From NCBI GenBank assembly GCA_965153455.1, contig OZ234493.1, positions 20,760,213 through 20,824,212 of the forward strand: a stretch of 64,000 nt of DNA, written 5' to 3'. The translations under genes were made by a program, and so were the position numbers. Position 1 is the stretch's first letter. Each line of letters starts with the position of its first letter. Positions 10,131-23,069 of this stretch are shown here, one piece after another. The stretch comes from Sphagnum compactum. Its lineage: Eukaryota; Bryophyta; Sphagnopsida; Sphagnales. The notes beneath the pieces are model-generated. The model made no database searches. It was not told where the DNA came from and saw nothing but the letters and a program-made list of their open reading frames with translations.

Positions 10131-13100
10131 GATGAAAAAAAATGGATTGATTTTGTGAAAATTAATTGTCATTTGAATGATGAAAATATTAGATGACATT
10201 GCATGTAACTTGAATTGGATTTGAATTGAATTGAAATTTTATTTAAATATAATATAATATAATATATTGAATTTAAATTCAATCAATTCAATTCAACATT
10301 TGAATTAAGATTCAATTGAAAAAAAAAAGGGATGCAATTGATTGAATTGAAAAAAAATGAGATGCAAATTGATAAAGAAAGTATTGAAAATATATTTATA
10401 AATATGATATTTGAAAATTTTAGTTTTTAAAAAAACATAGATTCAAAAAGACATTTTGTCCATGCCTTTTCACTTGGGAATGGGTTCAACATCTTTTAGT
10501 TTGGAATTATCCAAGTGATGACCATGGCTTATGGAATTTAAACTTATCTTAAATTATCTTACCTAAATCAATTTCAATGAATCATGATCATTAGAATTTT
10601 GTGTATTAAACAAAAACATGTTGTGCAAAACCCTAAAAACAAGTCGCCTTTTTTTGTGTAGGGTACTGAGTCCCAATTTGTTTTTTAATTTTAATTTTAT
10701 TTCTTTCACAAATTATTGCCATGTTTAGACAACAAAAACCTGAAAATTCCCTTTTAAATTTAGGTATTTTTTTCATAAATTCATTCAAAAATCCCCTCAC
10801 CCCACACATGGTAGTCTAATTCCATAGTTGTTAAATTGTCACATTGCCAGGAGGGTGATATCAAGGTCGTCAAATTTGCAAAACATCGATGGTTACATGT
10901 GCCCATTCACCATATGCTTCAAACAAACAACAAAATTGCAAACTCTCATCATTGTTTTTGTTATCTTGGTGAGAAAATTTAATGTAAATAATATTTTGAT
11001 TTGGTAGCATTCACATTTGAATTTTTTTGTTGACATCGTTTAGATTTAATAAATACATTATTGTAACATTTTCTTTTGCAAATTGGTTGTTCATCATAAG
11101 ATTTTCAACATTGGAGAGTCCTAGGATTAACATGCCAACTTAGAAGGTATTTCAAAGATATAATATTTTGTTTGGAACTTAGTTAAGTATGGTTGGTGCT
11201 AATAAAATTTCAATTTCAACTGTAGTGAAAGAAAAGTTCAAATATTTCAAATTACACCTTTGATGGTCAAATTTTCAACATCCATATGGTACTTTGTTTA
11301 TGTTCTAAATTTCCATTGCTAGATTATGGTTAAACTTGTTTTTGCACAAATGTGAGATTCATCTTTTTTGTGGATGGTGTTCTCATATGAGGAACTTCCA
11401 AGTCTAGATGTAGATGTAGTTCCAATGTGACATGTTATGCAAGTTGCATAACAATGACATTGAAAATTTGCATATGTTGCTAATTAAGTTTTGCAATTGT
11501 GTGTTCAACTCTTCAACTTAGGGTTCATAATTTCATTAACATTCCCTAGTTTAAGGTTCAAAAACATAAAGTGCTTATTTATGGCCATGCATACTCTAAT
11601 AAAGAGGACATAGAGAAAGTGCATGTTCTTGCAGCTCAAGTAACTTTCCAAAAAAAAGATCTAACTTTTACAACATCACTAGGCATTAGTAAAAGACAAG
11701 CTCCCAAAACATGAATTGCTTTCTCATTTCATCTTCACTACCATCACAAGTAAAATGAAATGATTAGGATGATCATCACTCTCCAAAAAGACATTCTCCT
11801 TCCACAACAACCACCTCCAATGGATGACACTCCCAATTTTGCTTTCCAACTCATAAACAACAATTGCTTCAAGTTGTAAATCACTACACAACCACCCAAA
11901 GCCCCATCCACCACCAACTTTTTCCATAACTTGCAAAAAAGTTCATCAATACGATAAATAAATGAACCCAAATTGTCACATTAGTCTATTCCTTGTTCAA
12001 AAAAACACATGCATGTTCAATGATAACTAATCCAAAAAACGTTATATTAAATTATTTTACATTTGTCATTAAAGAATAATACAAAATGTGTCCCCACATC
12101 TTCATGTGCCACAAAAGGATACATTGTAAATTCTATTTGAAATGACAATGTGATTAATCAATCCATATAACAAGAAGCGGACAACTACAAATTTGGATGA
12201 AAGTGTAAATGTGCTCACAATCATATCTTGTTTTTTTCCTTATTTCTCAATTGTTGTTTGTAAATTCAAATAGAGGTGGTTCTTACGAAAGCAAGGGGTG
12301 ATGGAGTAAACTAGGTGACTATTCATAGAAGCAAATGATATAAAGAATCACACACAAATTGAAATGGAAGAGTGTTGGAGTGATAGAAAGTGAGTTGCTT
12401 ACATTTTTCAAGCCAAAATTCATTGAGACTTGTTAAATGGCTAGGAGCTTGATCCTAGGACATTGTCTTACATTGCTACACCACACAACAAAAACATATC
12501 TTTCCAATTTTGATGTTGGCATCAAAATTCATTTCCATCATAGATTTCACATGCAAAGACCATTTAATGGCAATGTTAAAATAAAATCATGCAAAATTTT
12601 TAACTTGTTCCATCGCCTTCAAATTGATAACATTGAAAGGTCAAGCAATGCATGTTGAGAAAAGTCTTAAATCCTAATGAGACACCAATAGGTATATATG
12701 AAGACATGAAATTTGGATTTCATTTAATGACCTTGATTAATTTTAGTGTTGAATTGGACATAGTTAGAAACAATTTCTTTTTCATATCATAAGTCCAAGG
12801 TGAGGACAAGTGCCATTGATTGTTTCATGTTCCAATTATGAAGCATGTGTGGTTATTTGAAATTACACCCTCAATTATTTCAAACCTACATACCCAGTCA
12901 AATACCCAATGGAGTTCAATCATTGATTCAATACCCACTTAACATAAGTTGTGCAAAGTGCAAACTTGGCCTATAATATGATGAGTGGTCATAGTAACTT
13001 GCTAGAATTTCAACATCATATATTTTGTAAAATCGACTTTCAATTGTTGAAATCAATATGTGTGTCTACATGGTCTTTGTCAACTTGTGCAACTTTTTAC

Positions 13101-15480
13101 TAAGTGGTAGTATACCTCAAAGTGAACTTAATAGATTACATGAGGATTTCCATTGTTTTTACATTAAACAAAATCTATTGAGAATTTTTTTTTTTTTTTT
13201 GGTGATGATGGTTTAATTTTTTACTCTAAACAAAAATTGAGGAGTCTGTTTTGAGATGGTGGTAGTGTTCAAAATCTTGTTTTCACACTAACAAAATTTG
13301 ATGCATTTCATTGATAGGTTGTTGATGTTGGAATTCTGGTAATTTACAATAACCAAAATTTCATTGGCAATGATTCATTAGAATTGATTTAGGGATAACA
13401 AGTTTAGGTTTCATATGTCATCATTTGGATAATTCCAAATGTTATCATTTGAACAATTTTAAATTAGAATTTGTTCATTTGATTCCCAAATGAAAAAGAG
13501 TGGAAAAGTGTCTTTTCAAATAGTGTATTTCAATTTCAATTTTTTCAAAACCATAGTCATGACTAAATATTCAATGCCTTTTGCATCAATTTGCATCCCA
13601 TGTCTCTTCAATTAGTATTGACAAATTTTATTTATTTATTCATAATCAGCTGGGGAGTTTATTTATTTAATTTTTGGACCACACAAGTTATATATATATA
13701 TATATAGATTCACTGGTTATCAATTTCCTTACCAAAATAATATTATTGATTATCAATTTACTCAATATTTTTTGGTAATAACCACCAGTTTTGCATAAGC
13801 CTTGATTTTCAAATACCCAATCTTGAGAATTGTTCGCTATAATGCATAGGTAGGATAGGTATAAGGTTTATATTTATATTTTCTTTAAAAAATTTCTATC
13901 ATCAATATGTTTAAGGTTTTAGAATTGATAACCTGCCTACATGAAGTTCTAATTATCCAAATAAATTATTAAAAATTGAAAATTCACTACCTGACCCATA
14001 AGGGTCTTTGTGATTCTTTGAATGGTATGTACAAGGCAAGTAGGTTATTTACTAGTTTTCAGAAAAAAGCAACCACCAACTAGTAGGTTATTAATACTTG
14101 GGTTGATAATTGGGTGTTATTTTAAAGACCGATGGACACCGATTTGAATTTGCCACAAAAGGTCGAGTCATTCATGATGATGTGCTTGTTATAGACACTC
14201 TCTCTTTCCCTCTTCATTTCATAAAGCTCTCTTGCAAAAGTTCTATTGTATTTGGAGGCACCGACTTCTACATATGAAGGAAGGTAGTTTGCTTGTTTTC
14301 TTTGTTTGTCACGATGAGATTTGTCACAACCATAGTGCCTCTCTTAGTACCATTGGAAAGCCCTTTGAAAAGTAAAAGGTGCATGAAGTTGATTTCATAA
14401 TGTTTTGACTTGCAATGAAAAAGTGATTGAATATTGAACAAATATTTGCTGAAAATTCATTTAAATAACAACTAAAAATTATAGGAAGATTTGGGTGCAC
14501 TATTATATAAAAAATGCTCAGTGAATAATAATTATTCAAAGTGATTTGGAAGATATTAGACCTAAGGTGCTGGAGATATTATTGAATTTTGAGTAGTTTT
14601 TGTCATTGAAAATTCAATTAAATTCCAAAAAATGATTTTGAAAGGAAAAAATTAGTTGGGTACCCGGTTCACACTTGAGCCAATGATTACATCCTACAAT
14701 AGTAAACATGGATTTTGGCCCTGCAAAAGGGGTGGGGGGCCTGTTTCAGAAATGAAATGCCCACTGAACCCTTGAACGGTTAGAGGGCATTTTTTGGGTA
14801 GGGTAATGCCCAAGGAGCAGGGTGTTCCCCAAGTGAATGCCTGCTTGAGGTGGATCTGAGAGGTGCATACTTCTGGAACTCCTGGACTTCAAGGGCATTA
14901 TTGAGCATAAAAAATTGACACAATTTTTTGTATGGTTTTTTAGATACTCAATGAGTATCACCTGAAAAAAAAAACACTAAACATATTAAAAAACAAAAAT
15001 GCTTGAAGGTGTGGGTGTTGGAACATTTTAAAAAATGCTTCCTGAGATTTTATGCTTTGTAAGTGCACCTCCAAATGCACTTAAAAACATTCTTGGAGGT
15101 TTTTACATTTTTGAAATATACCTTCTTTTGTCACTTTTTTCTCATAATACCCAATATCCAATGGGTATGTGTAGCATGAGAAAATATATAAAAATAAAAT
15201 TTAAAAATTTAAAAATAAAATAAAATAAAATTTAATTTTCCAGGAGGGGAAAGGCCCTTGGGTAAGGCCCTCTGGGTTGGGCATTGCCAGCCTCGGAGTC
15301 CACAGGAGTCTGCTTGGGCCCATTAGTGGTAATACCTTGCCCCCCTTCCCTCTCCCCCAGTGCCTTACCCTAAACATGACACACGTCAAGATACCACCCC
15401 CAACAAAAAAAAGAAAAAAAAATAGAAAGACAAAAAAGAAACCCTCAGCCCAACCCCAAAAGAAAGAAAGCAAGAAAGAA
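10131..15480. other. AT-rich gene-free region
   Basis: About 5.3 kb without a supportable gene. It is AT-rich and contains many short direct repeats of TTGAATTGAA type (10200-10380), an oligo(T) run of about 18 at 13184-13201 and a TA microsatellite at 13689-13706. A more GC-rich island at 14700-14900 and another at 15240-15370 share pieces such as the words for GGGCATT and AAGGCCC, and may be remains of one repeat. No protein domain is recognisable in any frame. Confidence 0.5.
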
Positions 15481-16107
15481 AGATGCGTTGGCAGTTGGAG
15501 GAAGAATGGGTCAATTGTTCGTTTGCCGTTGTTACTTACGAAAAACAAATTCATTCATTCATTCCTTCATTCATTCATCCCACCATACAAATTTGGTTTT
15601 GTTGGTGACAGAAAGTGCGTGTCTGCCAAAAAAAAAGAAAAAAAAGAAAAAAGAAAAAACCCAATCACGCACTTGATCTGAATCACCGAAGCAACAAGAC
15701 GAGAAAAACAAGAAGAAAAAAAGACGAAGTCGACGAAGCCCTTTCTTCTGGAGGGAAAATATTCATAAATCTTCTCGAGGTTTCTTCGAGCGTAGTTGTA
15801 GTGGCCACTGCTGAAGAAGAAGAAGAAGAAGAAGAAGAAGCAGCAGCAGAAGAAGAAAAAGCGATTTCAGGTTTTTAGGTCTTGTCTGCTCCGCAATCGT
15901 GCTTGGCATTTAGGAGCGATTTTTGGTGTTTTTAGGTCTTATGTGTGCTTCGTGGTCGTGTTTGTAGTTTTGGAGCTTGTTTTCAGATTTTGATTTCCTC
16001 TTTGTTGCTCTATTTGTTGTCGTTGTTGTTGTCGTTGTGGCAAATAAATTTTTGCAGGTCTTTTTGTTTGTGTATCATCATCGTCATCGGCATCATTATC
16101 AAACAAG
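15481..16107 (+). promoter_or_regulatory. NPL4 promoter and leader with GAA tract
   Basis: Upstream region of NPL4. ATTC repeats lie at 15549-15578, an A-rich stretch at 15628-15660 and a GAA/GCA tract at 15813-15862. GAA/CTT tracts are common in plant 5' leaders. A TTTTGCAG acceptor-like site near 16049-16056 would allow a leader intron, but no donor can be chosen with confidence. Confidence 0.4.
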
Positions 16108-17845
16108 ATGTTGATCAGAGTAAGGAGCAGAGATGGATTGGAGCGTGTAACCGTGGAAGCGAATGCAACAGTCAAAGAGTTGCAATCTGCGATAGCGGAA
16201 ACCTTGAACGTTCCTGTGTCACAACAATTGTTGTCCAGAAATCGAGCGTTATTGCTTGCCAAAGGACCCGACAGAGACGCGTCTTTCACTGATATGAAGA
16301 ATTTGGATGCCAGTCTATTGTCTCTGGGACTCGGCCACGGAGCTGTGGTATACCTTGTGTACAGTGGGGAGAGAGTTGTTGCCGGACCGCCTGTAACGCC
16401 ACACGGGACTTTCGGGAAGAAGATGACTATGGATGATCTCATTGCACGTCAAACTCGGATCGAGCGACAAGAGAAGCCGCATTGCAGTTCCTTGTCATTG
16501 GACAGGGAAGCGGCTGACTCATTCCAGCACTATGTGCATCAGAGCCTTGCATTCTCAGTCAAGAGAGGAGGATTCATGTACGGTTCAGTGAATGAAGCAG
16601 GTGAAGTCTCTGTGGAATTCATCTATGAGCCTCCACAGCAAGGTTCTGAAGACAGTCTCCTTCTCATGAGAGATATGGAGGAGGAGAAGCATGCAGATAT
16701 CATTGCGGCAGGGTTAGGGTTACGCAAAGTTGGCTTCATCTTCACCCAAACGGTCAGCCAAACCAAAAGGGATTATACACTCTCTAGCATTGAGATCCGG
16801 CAGGCAGCACAGCTTCATGTTGAGTCTGGATTTGAGTGTTGGGCCACTGCCATAGTCAAGCTTGAAGTGAATGATGAAGGTGGCACCGATGTGCATTTTG
16901 AGGCATTTCAATTGAGTGATCAGTGCGTGAAATTGTATAAGGAGGGCTGGTTCGTTGAGGATTGTCCTGACCTTGACCCCAAACTTTCCCGTATGGCTAA
17001 AGATGTGGTGATTTTAAGCAAGGATACGCGGGATGTTGACAATGATTTCTTCCTTGTGCTTGTCAAGATCCTTGACCATGAGGTTCAGTACTTTCCTTTC
17101 CAATGCTGTTCCTTTCCTCTTTTCCATCACTCTCTATATCTTCCTTCTTATCTTGCTCCTTTCTAAACTTGGTTCAGAGTGCAGCATCAAGGTGGGTCGT
17201 AGAGAGAAAATTCTTAATTGTCAGTGAAGTCTTTCTCTATGAGTTGCAGAAAGTGTAGTTGTTTTCCAATCATAAGGGTATCCTTGCTTCTTTTGGATGC
17301 TTCAGCAACATTGTAGTAGCTCTTCACCTTGTAAATACAGTAGCAAAGGCCCATCTTGAATCTCAAATCTGGGCGGATGATGCCCTTTCAGTTTCTGCTG
17401 AAAATCTGGAAAGAGGGTGCCAGTTTCAATTGGCAAGCAATCATCCCCTAGATGGCAATCTCTCACTAAAACCAGGTTTTGTTAGACCCTCAGGAATGGT
17501 TGAAGATTTCTTGTTGTACAGAAGGCAGGGTTTGGAATTGTATTTTCAAATGGCTAATTACTGAAGTTGGTGAACTGTGGATCTGTTCAGGGTCCATTGT
17601 CATGCACATTTCCAGTTGAGAACCGTGAGTCATTTTCAAGTCTCCAAGCACTGAAGGCTCATCTGGAGCGCACCAGGAATAAGCCATATGTAAAACGGAT
17701 TGCAGACTTCCACATCCTGCTCTTGTTGTCTAACTACTTGGATGTAAATACAGACATACCTCAACTAATGGAGTGCATTCGAGTTCAAGGCCCTGTACCA
17801 GATGGGTACCAGCTTATCATTGAATCTCTTGCAAGTCATTTCTAA
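16108..17845 (+). CDS. NPL4: NPL4-like cofactor of CDC48
   Basis: Two exons, 16108-17082 and 17591-17845, give 409 residues, matching plant NPL4 (about 413). Residues 1-80 form the N-terminal ubiquitin-like domain (MLIRVRSRDGLERVTVEAN...). Then come the conserved MTMDDLIARQTRIERQEKPHC, the MPN-like NPL4 core with GFMYGSVNEAGEVSVEFIYE and GLGLRKVGFIFTQT, and the C-terminal FHILLLLSNYLDV. The splice joins VKILDHE to GPLSCTFPVENRE in frame. With UFD1 it delivers ubiquitinated proteins to the CDC48/p97 unfoldase for ER-associated and nuclear degradation. The C-terminal NZF zinc finger of animal NPL4 is absent, as is normal for plants. The intron is 508 bp. Confidence 0.96.
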
Positions 17846-18970
17846 ACTCTCTTTTTACTAAACTACTAGAGGAGAGAGTGCCAGGGAGGGGTACTATAAT
17901 CCCTACTTTGTACATTCCTTAGAGGGAGAGTCACACCTGTTGTGGATATGTGATTCCACATTGAATGTAATTGTGCAAGCAACTTGGTAATCAAAGGTGA
18001 CTTGTGAGCACAAATGAATATTTGGCTGTCAAAGAACCTGCAATTTATTGGATGTGGATTCATGTGTCATTTTGTCAGGGATCTTAGTTGACTTCTGGGA
18101 TCTAGCCACACAGAATCAGGTTTGGGGTTTAAGAAGGGTTTACCAATTTGGTTGCAAGCCAAGGGTTCTCAGCTGTGGTCTAATTACCAGCCATGCTCAA
18201 TTCAAGGTGGTCATGTTCTGAAAATTATGCCACTAAGACAGAGAAATGAAATTGCTTTGCAGGGGACTATTAAAGTTGCTTTGCCACAAGACTATAGAGC
18301 CACTTGCATGTTGTCTTGAACTTGTGACCTAACCCTAACCCTAGCCCTGATCGAAATGCCTAATCCCTCCTTTTCAGGAACAACCATGAATCTGATGATC
18401 ATGTAGTAGATGTATTTATACAATGGAAGTGAAATCTTTGTTTTCATCTAAATCATCAATTTGTTGCCTCAATTCTGCTAAATTTTCTGATAGCAAAGTT
18501 GGTATGCTGTATATCTGTGGATCTACAAGGGATGGTCTCTTTGAGGGACAATTGTGCTTCTGAAAGACACCATTAGCATGTTTAGTATCCTCATAAATCG
18601 TCCATAATTGCAGTTCTTTTATGACCATTCCTGATTTTGGTTTCTTTGTTCAGATTTAATGGCAAGTGTTTGTTCTGTGATTAGGCTACTCACAACAGAG
18701 AAGATTCCCGTGGCAAGAAGAGCTTGTAGCATCCTTGCTCCATATTCAACAACAATGCACCATGACATGTTTAATAATTGTTTCTTGTAATCACACATTC
18801 TTCCCAATTACGACTTCTGATGTATGTATATATGTATGTATTGCTCTTGAACAACTTTCCGTGCTCCCCAGCAACTTCTATATGACCATATGTGGCAGTA
18901 GCAGCTTTATCATCAAACCTGTATTACCTGCCCAAGAGAAGAGGTAGCAGAGTTTGTGGAGGTGTGTTGT
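17846..18970. other. NPL4 3' flank, no gene seen
   Basis: Non-coding 3' flank. It includes a short run of CCTAACCCTAACCCTAG near 18327-18345, three telomere-like units, too few to be a real telomeric tract. Short frames on both strands have no motif. Confidence 0.5.
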
Positions 18971-19330
18971 GCATCCTTTTCTTTCATGCCATTCTTTTGT
19001 AACACATCTGCTTTTGAGAAGCTCCTTGACTAGAGGAAATAGCAGACTTGCAGAAATAGGTTAACTGGTGGAGTAGGATGAATAAGAACATCCTTTTCTT
19101 TCATGCCATTCTTTTGTAACACACCTGTTTTTGAGGAGCTCCTTGACTAGAGCAGACTTGCAGAAATAGGGTAACTGGTGGAGGAGGATGAACAAGAATT
19201 CACAATTGAAAACCTTTGACAGGAATGAGGATGGGATGCAGGACCACAGGGTAACTGCTGGAGGAGGATGAACAAGAACTCACAATTGAAAACTTTTGAC
19301 AGGAATGAAGATGGGATGGGGGACCACACT
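18971..19330. repeat. Two overlapping tandem duplications
   Basis: CATCCTTTTCTTTCATGCC recurs at offset 117 (18972 and 19089), each time followed by the same GACTAG and GCAGACTTGCAGAAATAGG text. In the right half a second duplication of about 80 bp overlaps it: GTAACTGGTGGAGGAGGATG at 19171 and its near copy at 19251, followed by the same GACAGGAATGA stretch. Differences are few, which suggests recent replication slippage or unequal exchange. Confidence 0.85.
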
Positions 19331-20940
19331 GAGTTTGCAGCATTTCTTGAAAGGTTCACAAAAGCTTGTGTATTGGCTCACTTGAGCACCAAGATAGTCA
19401 TTTTCTCAGTGGTGATCCCCAACATAGTTGTGATGAGCAGGCCAGGGGCAGATCGCTTTCTCTTGTGGGTCCAATTATGCATCATGCACCCAACCTGCTC
19501 TATTCTGCTGCAATGACATAATGACCACCTGGATTGCCTTTGCAGGCAGTCAATTCAGCAAAATGTGAGGAGATTCACAATAGTTTTTCATGTTCTGTGC
19601 ACTGGCTTTGATTTGGAGTTTTATTCATGCAAATACACTGGATCTTGAATCCTGTCATTTTTATTTCTCCCCTTGATTTTGGAGGGATATATGTATGCAA
19701 TCTGTTAAGGTTGCCAGCTCTTACCCGATATACTACACTGATCACAGGCAAACTTCAAATCCCTTGTTGTATATCTCTCCTCCTCCTGTACATATGTTTG
19801 CCTTTGACCAATACTCTGTGATGGTACTTGCAGACAGCATCACAGCAGCAACTTTGTACCACCATCTTGTTTGTGCTGCTTGTGTTGCTTGTTCATCTAG
19901 ACATTAAACAGGCAATTGATTTCAAACTGCATCAACATCAGGTGCTAGATATTAGGTACCTACGAAAGACAACAGAAAAATTGCTAATCACCACCTCTTG
20001 CTGGTGGTGACATTTGCCCAGAAATGTTGAACTAGACACAGGGAGGATGATTTCCCCCCAAATCACTTGATGCAGGAGGGAGTCACACACTACATGGACC
20101 ATTCACACTCTCAAATGAATTGAGTGTGGCTATAATGAGCTCACATGAATCTTACAAGGCACATTGATCGTTCATTGAGATCTTTACGAGAGGAGGAGAG
20201 AGGTCTGTGGTTAAGGGAAAAGAAGAGGTCTCATGGTTTAAGCCCCAGATTGATGAGCATGCATCCAGCACAATGCCAACAGATGTTGCTGCTGGACTTT
20301 CTGTTCTGAAACTTTTGTTGGACTTCAGACAGCTTCCTGTTTGCGCAAAAGACTCGAATGGAAGAACCCTAAAGCACGGCCCAAGCACTTGTCCTACTTC
20401 TCAAGACCATGCAACAACATCCTCCGCCCCCAAAAAACCAAGAAAGGGAGGAAATTCCTTTCGGAAACAGTAAGGCAATTGGAGAACAAGAGTGCTTCAA
20501 GCTTTTCGAGTGACATCGAAGCTCTCTTCTGACCAAGTGCGACGAGACGGGGAACTCTTCCGCCATAGCCGAAAGCTTACCCGCAGCTTGTTTCTTTGCG
20601 CAGCTCAGTGGATGAGAAACGGTCGATGATCACAGCTCCAAAAGCACCAAAACAGTGAAACAGATGAAAAATAGAGGCAGGTCACCGTTTCGTATGGATG
20701 CTCCTCGTCGTCTTCCTTGCGTCTCTTCCGGGTTTTTCTCCTCTTCTGCCCTTTCGATCCGTTAGGGTTTTGGGGCTATTGCAGTGCGATCGCAGTCCGA
20801 TTGCTGCGCTCGCGACTGCTATCCCTGTGGCTTTTGCTCTACTGCAGCGGCAATCAAACGAGCAGGAAATTGAAGGTTTTATTAAAATTTTCGAAACTTC
20901 GTACACACAGGAACCAAAAGCAGTGCATTTCTTTGTTGCG
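19331..20940. other. Region upstream of BOLA4
   Basis: No gene is supported until BOLA4. An 88-residue frame at 20207-20473 has no recognisable domain and no splice support, so I leave it uncalled. From about 20560 the sequence becomes more GC-rich, and GTTAGGGTTTTGG at 20760-20772 (a telo-box-like motif) marks the likely BOLA4 promoter or leader. Confidence 0.45.

Positions 20941-20975
<35 letters not shown>
20941..20975 (+). repeat. (GA)n microsatellite ending at the BOLA4 start codon
   Basis: About 17 GA units run directly into the ATG at 20976. GA/CT tracts in plant promoters and leaders can bind GAGA-binding (BBR/BPC) proteins. Here the tract lies in the transcribed leader, immediately before the start codon. 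Confidence 0.85.
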
Positions 20976-20981
<6 letters not shown>

Positions 20982-22093
20982 GGAGCTTTGGCACAATCGT
21001 GTGTTTCCGTGCTGAGATCCATCCGCACCATCCAACCTCGATGTCCTTCAGTATGCGCTCTGCAGCAGCGCACTTCCCTACCGTCACGGCAATGGAAAAG
21101 CTGTGGATTGTTGTCATCAGGGGAGACGACGACGAAGCAGCTGAGGCAGCAGCGGTTCTTAACAGTGAAAGCGGTGGATGTGTCCGGGCCAGGAACTGTG
21201 GACTTCCCCCTCATTACAAGCATGCAAGATAAGGTTTGTTTTTTGCACCTCTGTTTTTCTTCCCTCTCATCCTCTTCTTAATTCTTCCCTGTATGAAATG
21301 ACAAAGCAACAACATCTTCTTGTAGCATTGTTTGTCTCATGGAATTCTGGAGCTTGCAAAAGACCATCTAAGTATCTCTCTTTTGGCACTTACTACTGCT
21401 GCAGCTTTTCGTTCCGTATTGAAGCCTTTTGGAGACACACCTACTGATGAGCTTTAGGTCTTGTTGAAGTTTCTTGCGTTTAGTGGGAAGGAAGGAATTG
21501 TGGATTATGTGTGATAAGTCTGTTGCAGTTACAAGCTTGAAGTTGATCGTTGACATTCTGAGTTCCATTGGCAATTGTGTATAGATAAAAGAACAATTGA
21601 AAGCACAGGAGGTTTCTGTGAAAGATGCATACGGAGATGGGCGACATGTCAGGTATGGTAGCTGCATCCATTTTCCCTCTTTCTATGGTTACTATCATGC
21701 CTGAACTCCCGTCTAAGCAAGTCATCTTGCAGAGAGAGGAACAATGCTAGATATCTCTTAGTGCAAAATATGTGACAGATGAAGATAGGGGTGTGGATTT
21801 TACTGACATACTTAGCATCTGACATTGCAGATTGATTTCTGTATGTATTTCTGTAGATAGATCGATAGATTGTAGTTGGGAGCTTCAAACACAACCATGT
21901 TGATTTGTCTCTGGATACCCTGGTCTGCAGCATTGATGTAGTGGCAGAAGCATTTGAGGGCCAATCAAGGGTCAACCGACAACGGATGGTATACAAGGCC
22001 ATATGGGAGGAACTTCAAAGCACAGTTCATGCTGTTGACCAGCTCCGCACCCAAACTCCTGCTGAAGCTGCAGCTGCTTCCAAGGATGTGTAA
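20976..22093 (+). CDS. BOLA4: BolA-like protein BOLA4, organellar
   Basis: Exons 20976-21233, 21585-21652 and 21931-22093 join in frame to 162 residues. The first 60-65 residues are Ser/Arg/Gln-rich with almost no acids, like a plastid or mitochondrial targeting peptide. The BolA domain starts at [17 protein letters not shown] and includes [18 protein letters not shown], the helix-turn-helix-like [20 protein letters not shown] and [16 protein letters not shown], very close to plant BOLA4. The conserved histidine of RHVS and the C-terminal HAVDQ histidine are the known ligand candidates for a 2Fe-2S cluster shared with monothiol glutaredoxins. The role is in iron-sulfur cluster handling. The start is the only ATG upstream of the domain and follows a GA microsatellite. 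Confidence 0.95.
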
Positions 22094-23069
22094 AGTGGTT
22101 TTAATTAGTGATCTGTAACGGGTAGGTGTAGATATATTTTGCAGGGGCTGCTTCTACAAAACATTGTGTAGCAGACAGAAAATACTCAACTTCAAATGTG
22201 AGATCTGAATAAATTGTTTTATGTTTGTGGTCCTTGAGAGGTTTCTGGCTGCCTTGTGCTGCTGGTGTGCAATACTTCAATCATGAACTGAGCTCAAGCA
22301 TTGTATACTGACATTCTGCAATAGAAGGAATGTAGCATCCACCATCTTTCCATTGATGTTGTCCAATGGCAGTCTCAATCTAGAGACTATTGGGTTGCTT
22401 TTCTGAGTAAAATTGTCATGAAACATGTGGGAGGGAAATGAGGAGGGGCTTCAGATTGTATGGAAGAAACAACATTGCCAAGAACCCCTCAAATGCCTGT
22501 TATGTTGTTTTGCCCACTCTCCTTTGATTGCAAACTTGAGCTCCTATATATTTTTTTCTTGTTGCAGGTCTTTGGTATTATTATTGAATGTGCTTCTTCA
22601 ATGAGGAATTAGTCCTGTGAGCTTCATTGAAAAGAGGAAAAGGAATGCAGTAGTCTGTCGATGAAACGCATTGAAACTGTGTGGTTTGATTCTCTGCAGA
22701 GTTTGAGACAGCGACTGTCAAAATCCTTAAGGAAAGCACTTAACTTATTAACTCATGGAAGGAACAGTAGATAGCTGTACATATAGAGTCAAGGTTTTTA
22801 CTCTCCAGTAGATTTAGGAAATTCCTCCATAGCTCCTCCTCCTCCTCCATTGTTGTCTCTCTGCAACTAGCTATCTATATCTTCACCAAATTGCACCTCA
22901 AGGCACACAGATCACAAGAATGTTATCTTGTGAGGAGGAAGGAGGGATCGAATCCAGAGGAGCTGAATTTTACATACTTGCAAGCTTCTGCTGCCTCTTT
23001 TCTGTGGAGTGTGCAGTTACTACTGCAAGCAAGCAGCAAGCTCTGGACTGAAGAGGAAGAAGAAAAACC
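22094..23069. other. Convergent intergenic region of BOLA4 and molybdopterin synthase gene
   Basis: The 3' flanks of two convergent genes. AATAAA at 22209-22214 is a likely BOLA4 poly(A) signal. No additional gene is recognisable; a frame at 22891-23073 has no motif. Confidence 0.5.

Noticed and set aside
15277-15681. A 134-residue Lys-rich frame upstream of NPL4
   Set aside because: Made of A-rich and ATTC repeat sequence, without domain or splice support.
18327-18345. Telomere-like repeat
   Set aside because: Only about three units; the same applies to 54441-54458. Too short to be an interstitial telomere.
20207-20473. 88-residue frame upstream of BOLA4
   Set aside because: No recognised domain, no splice partners and low-quality composition; left uncalled.
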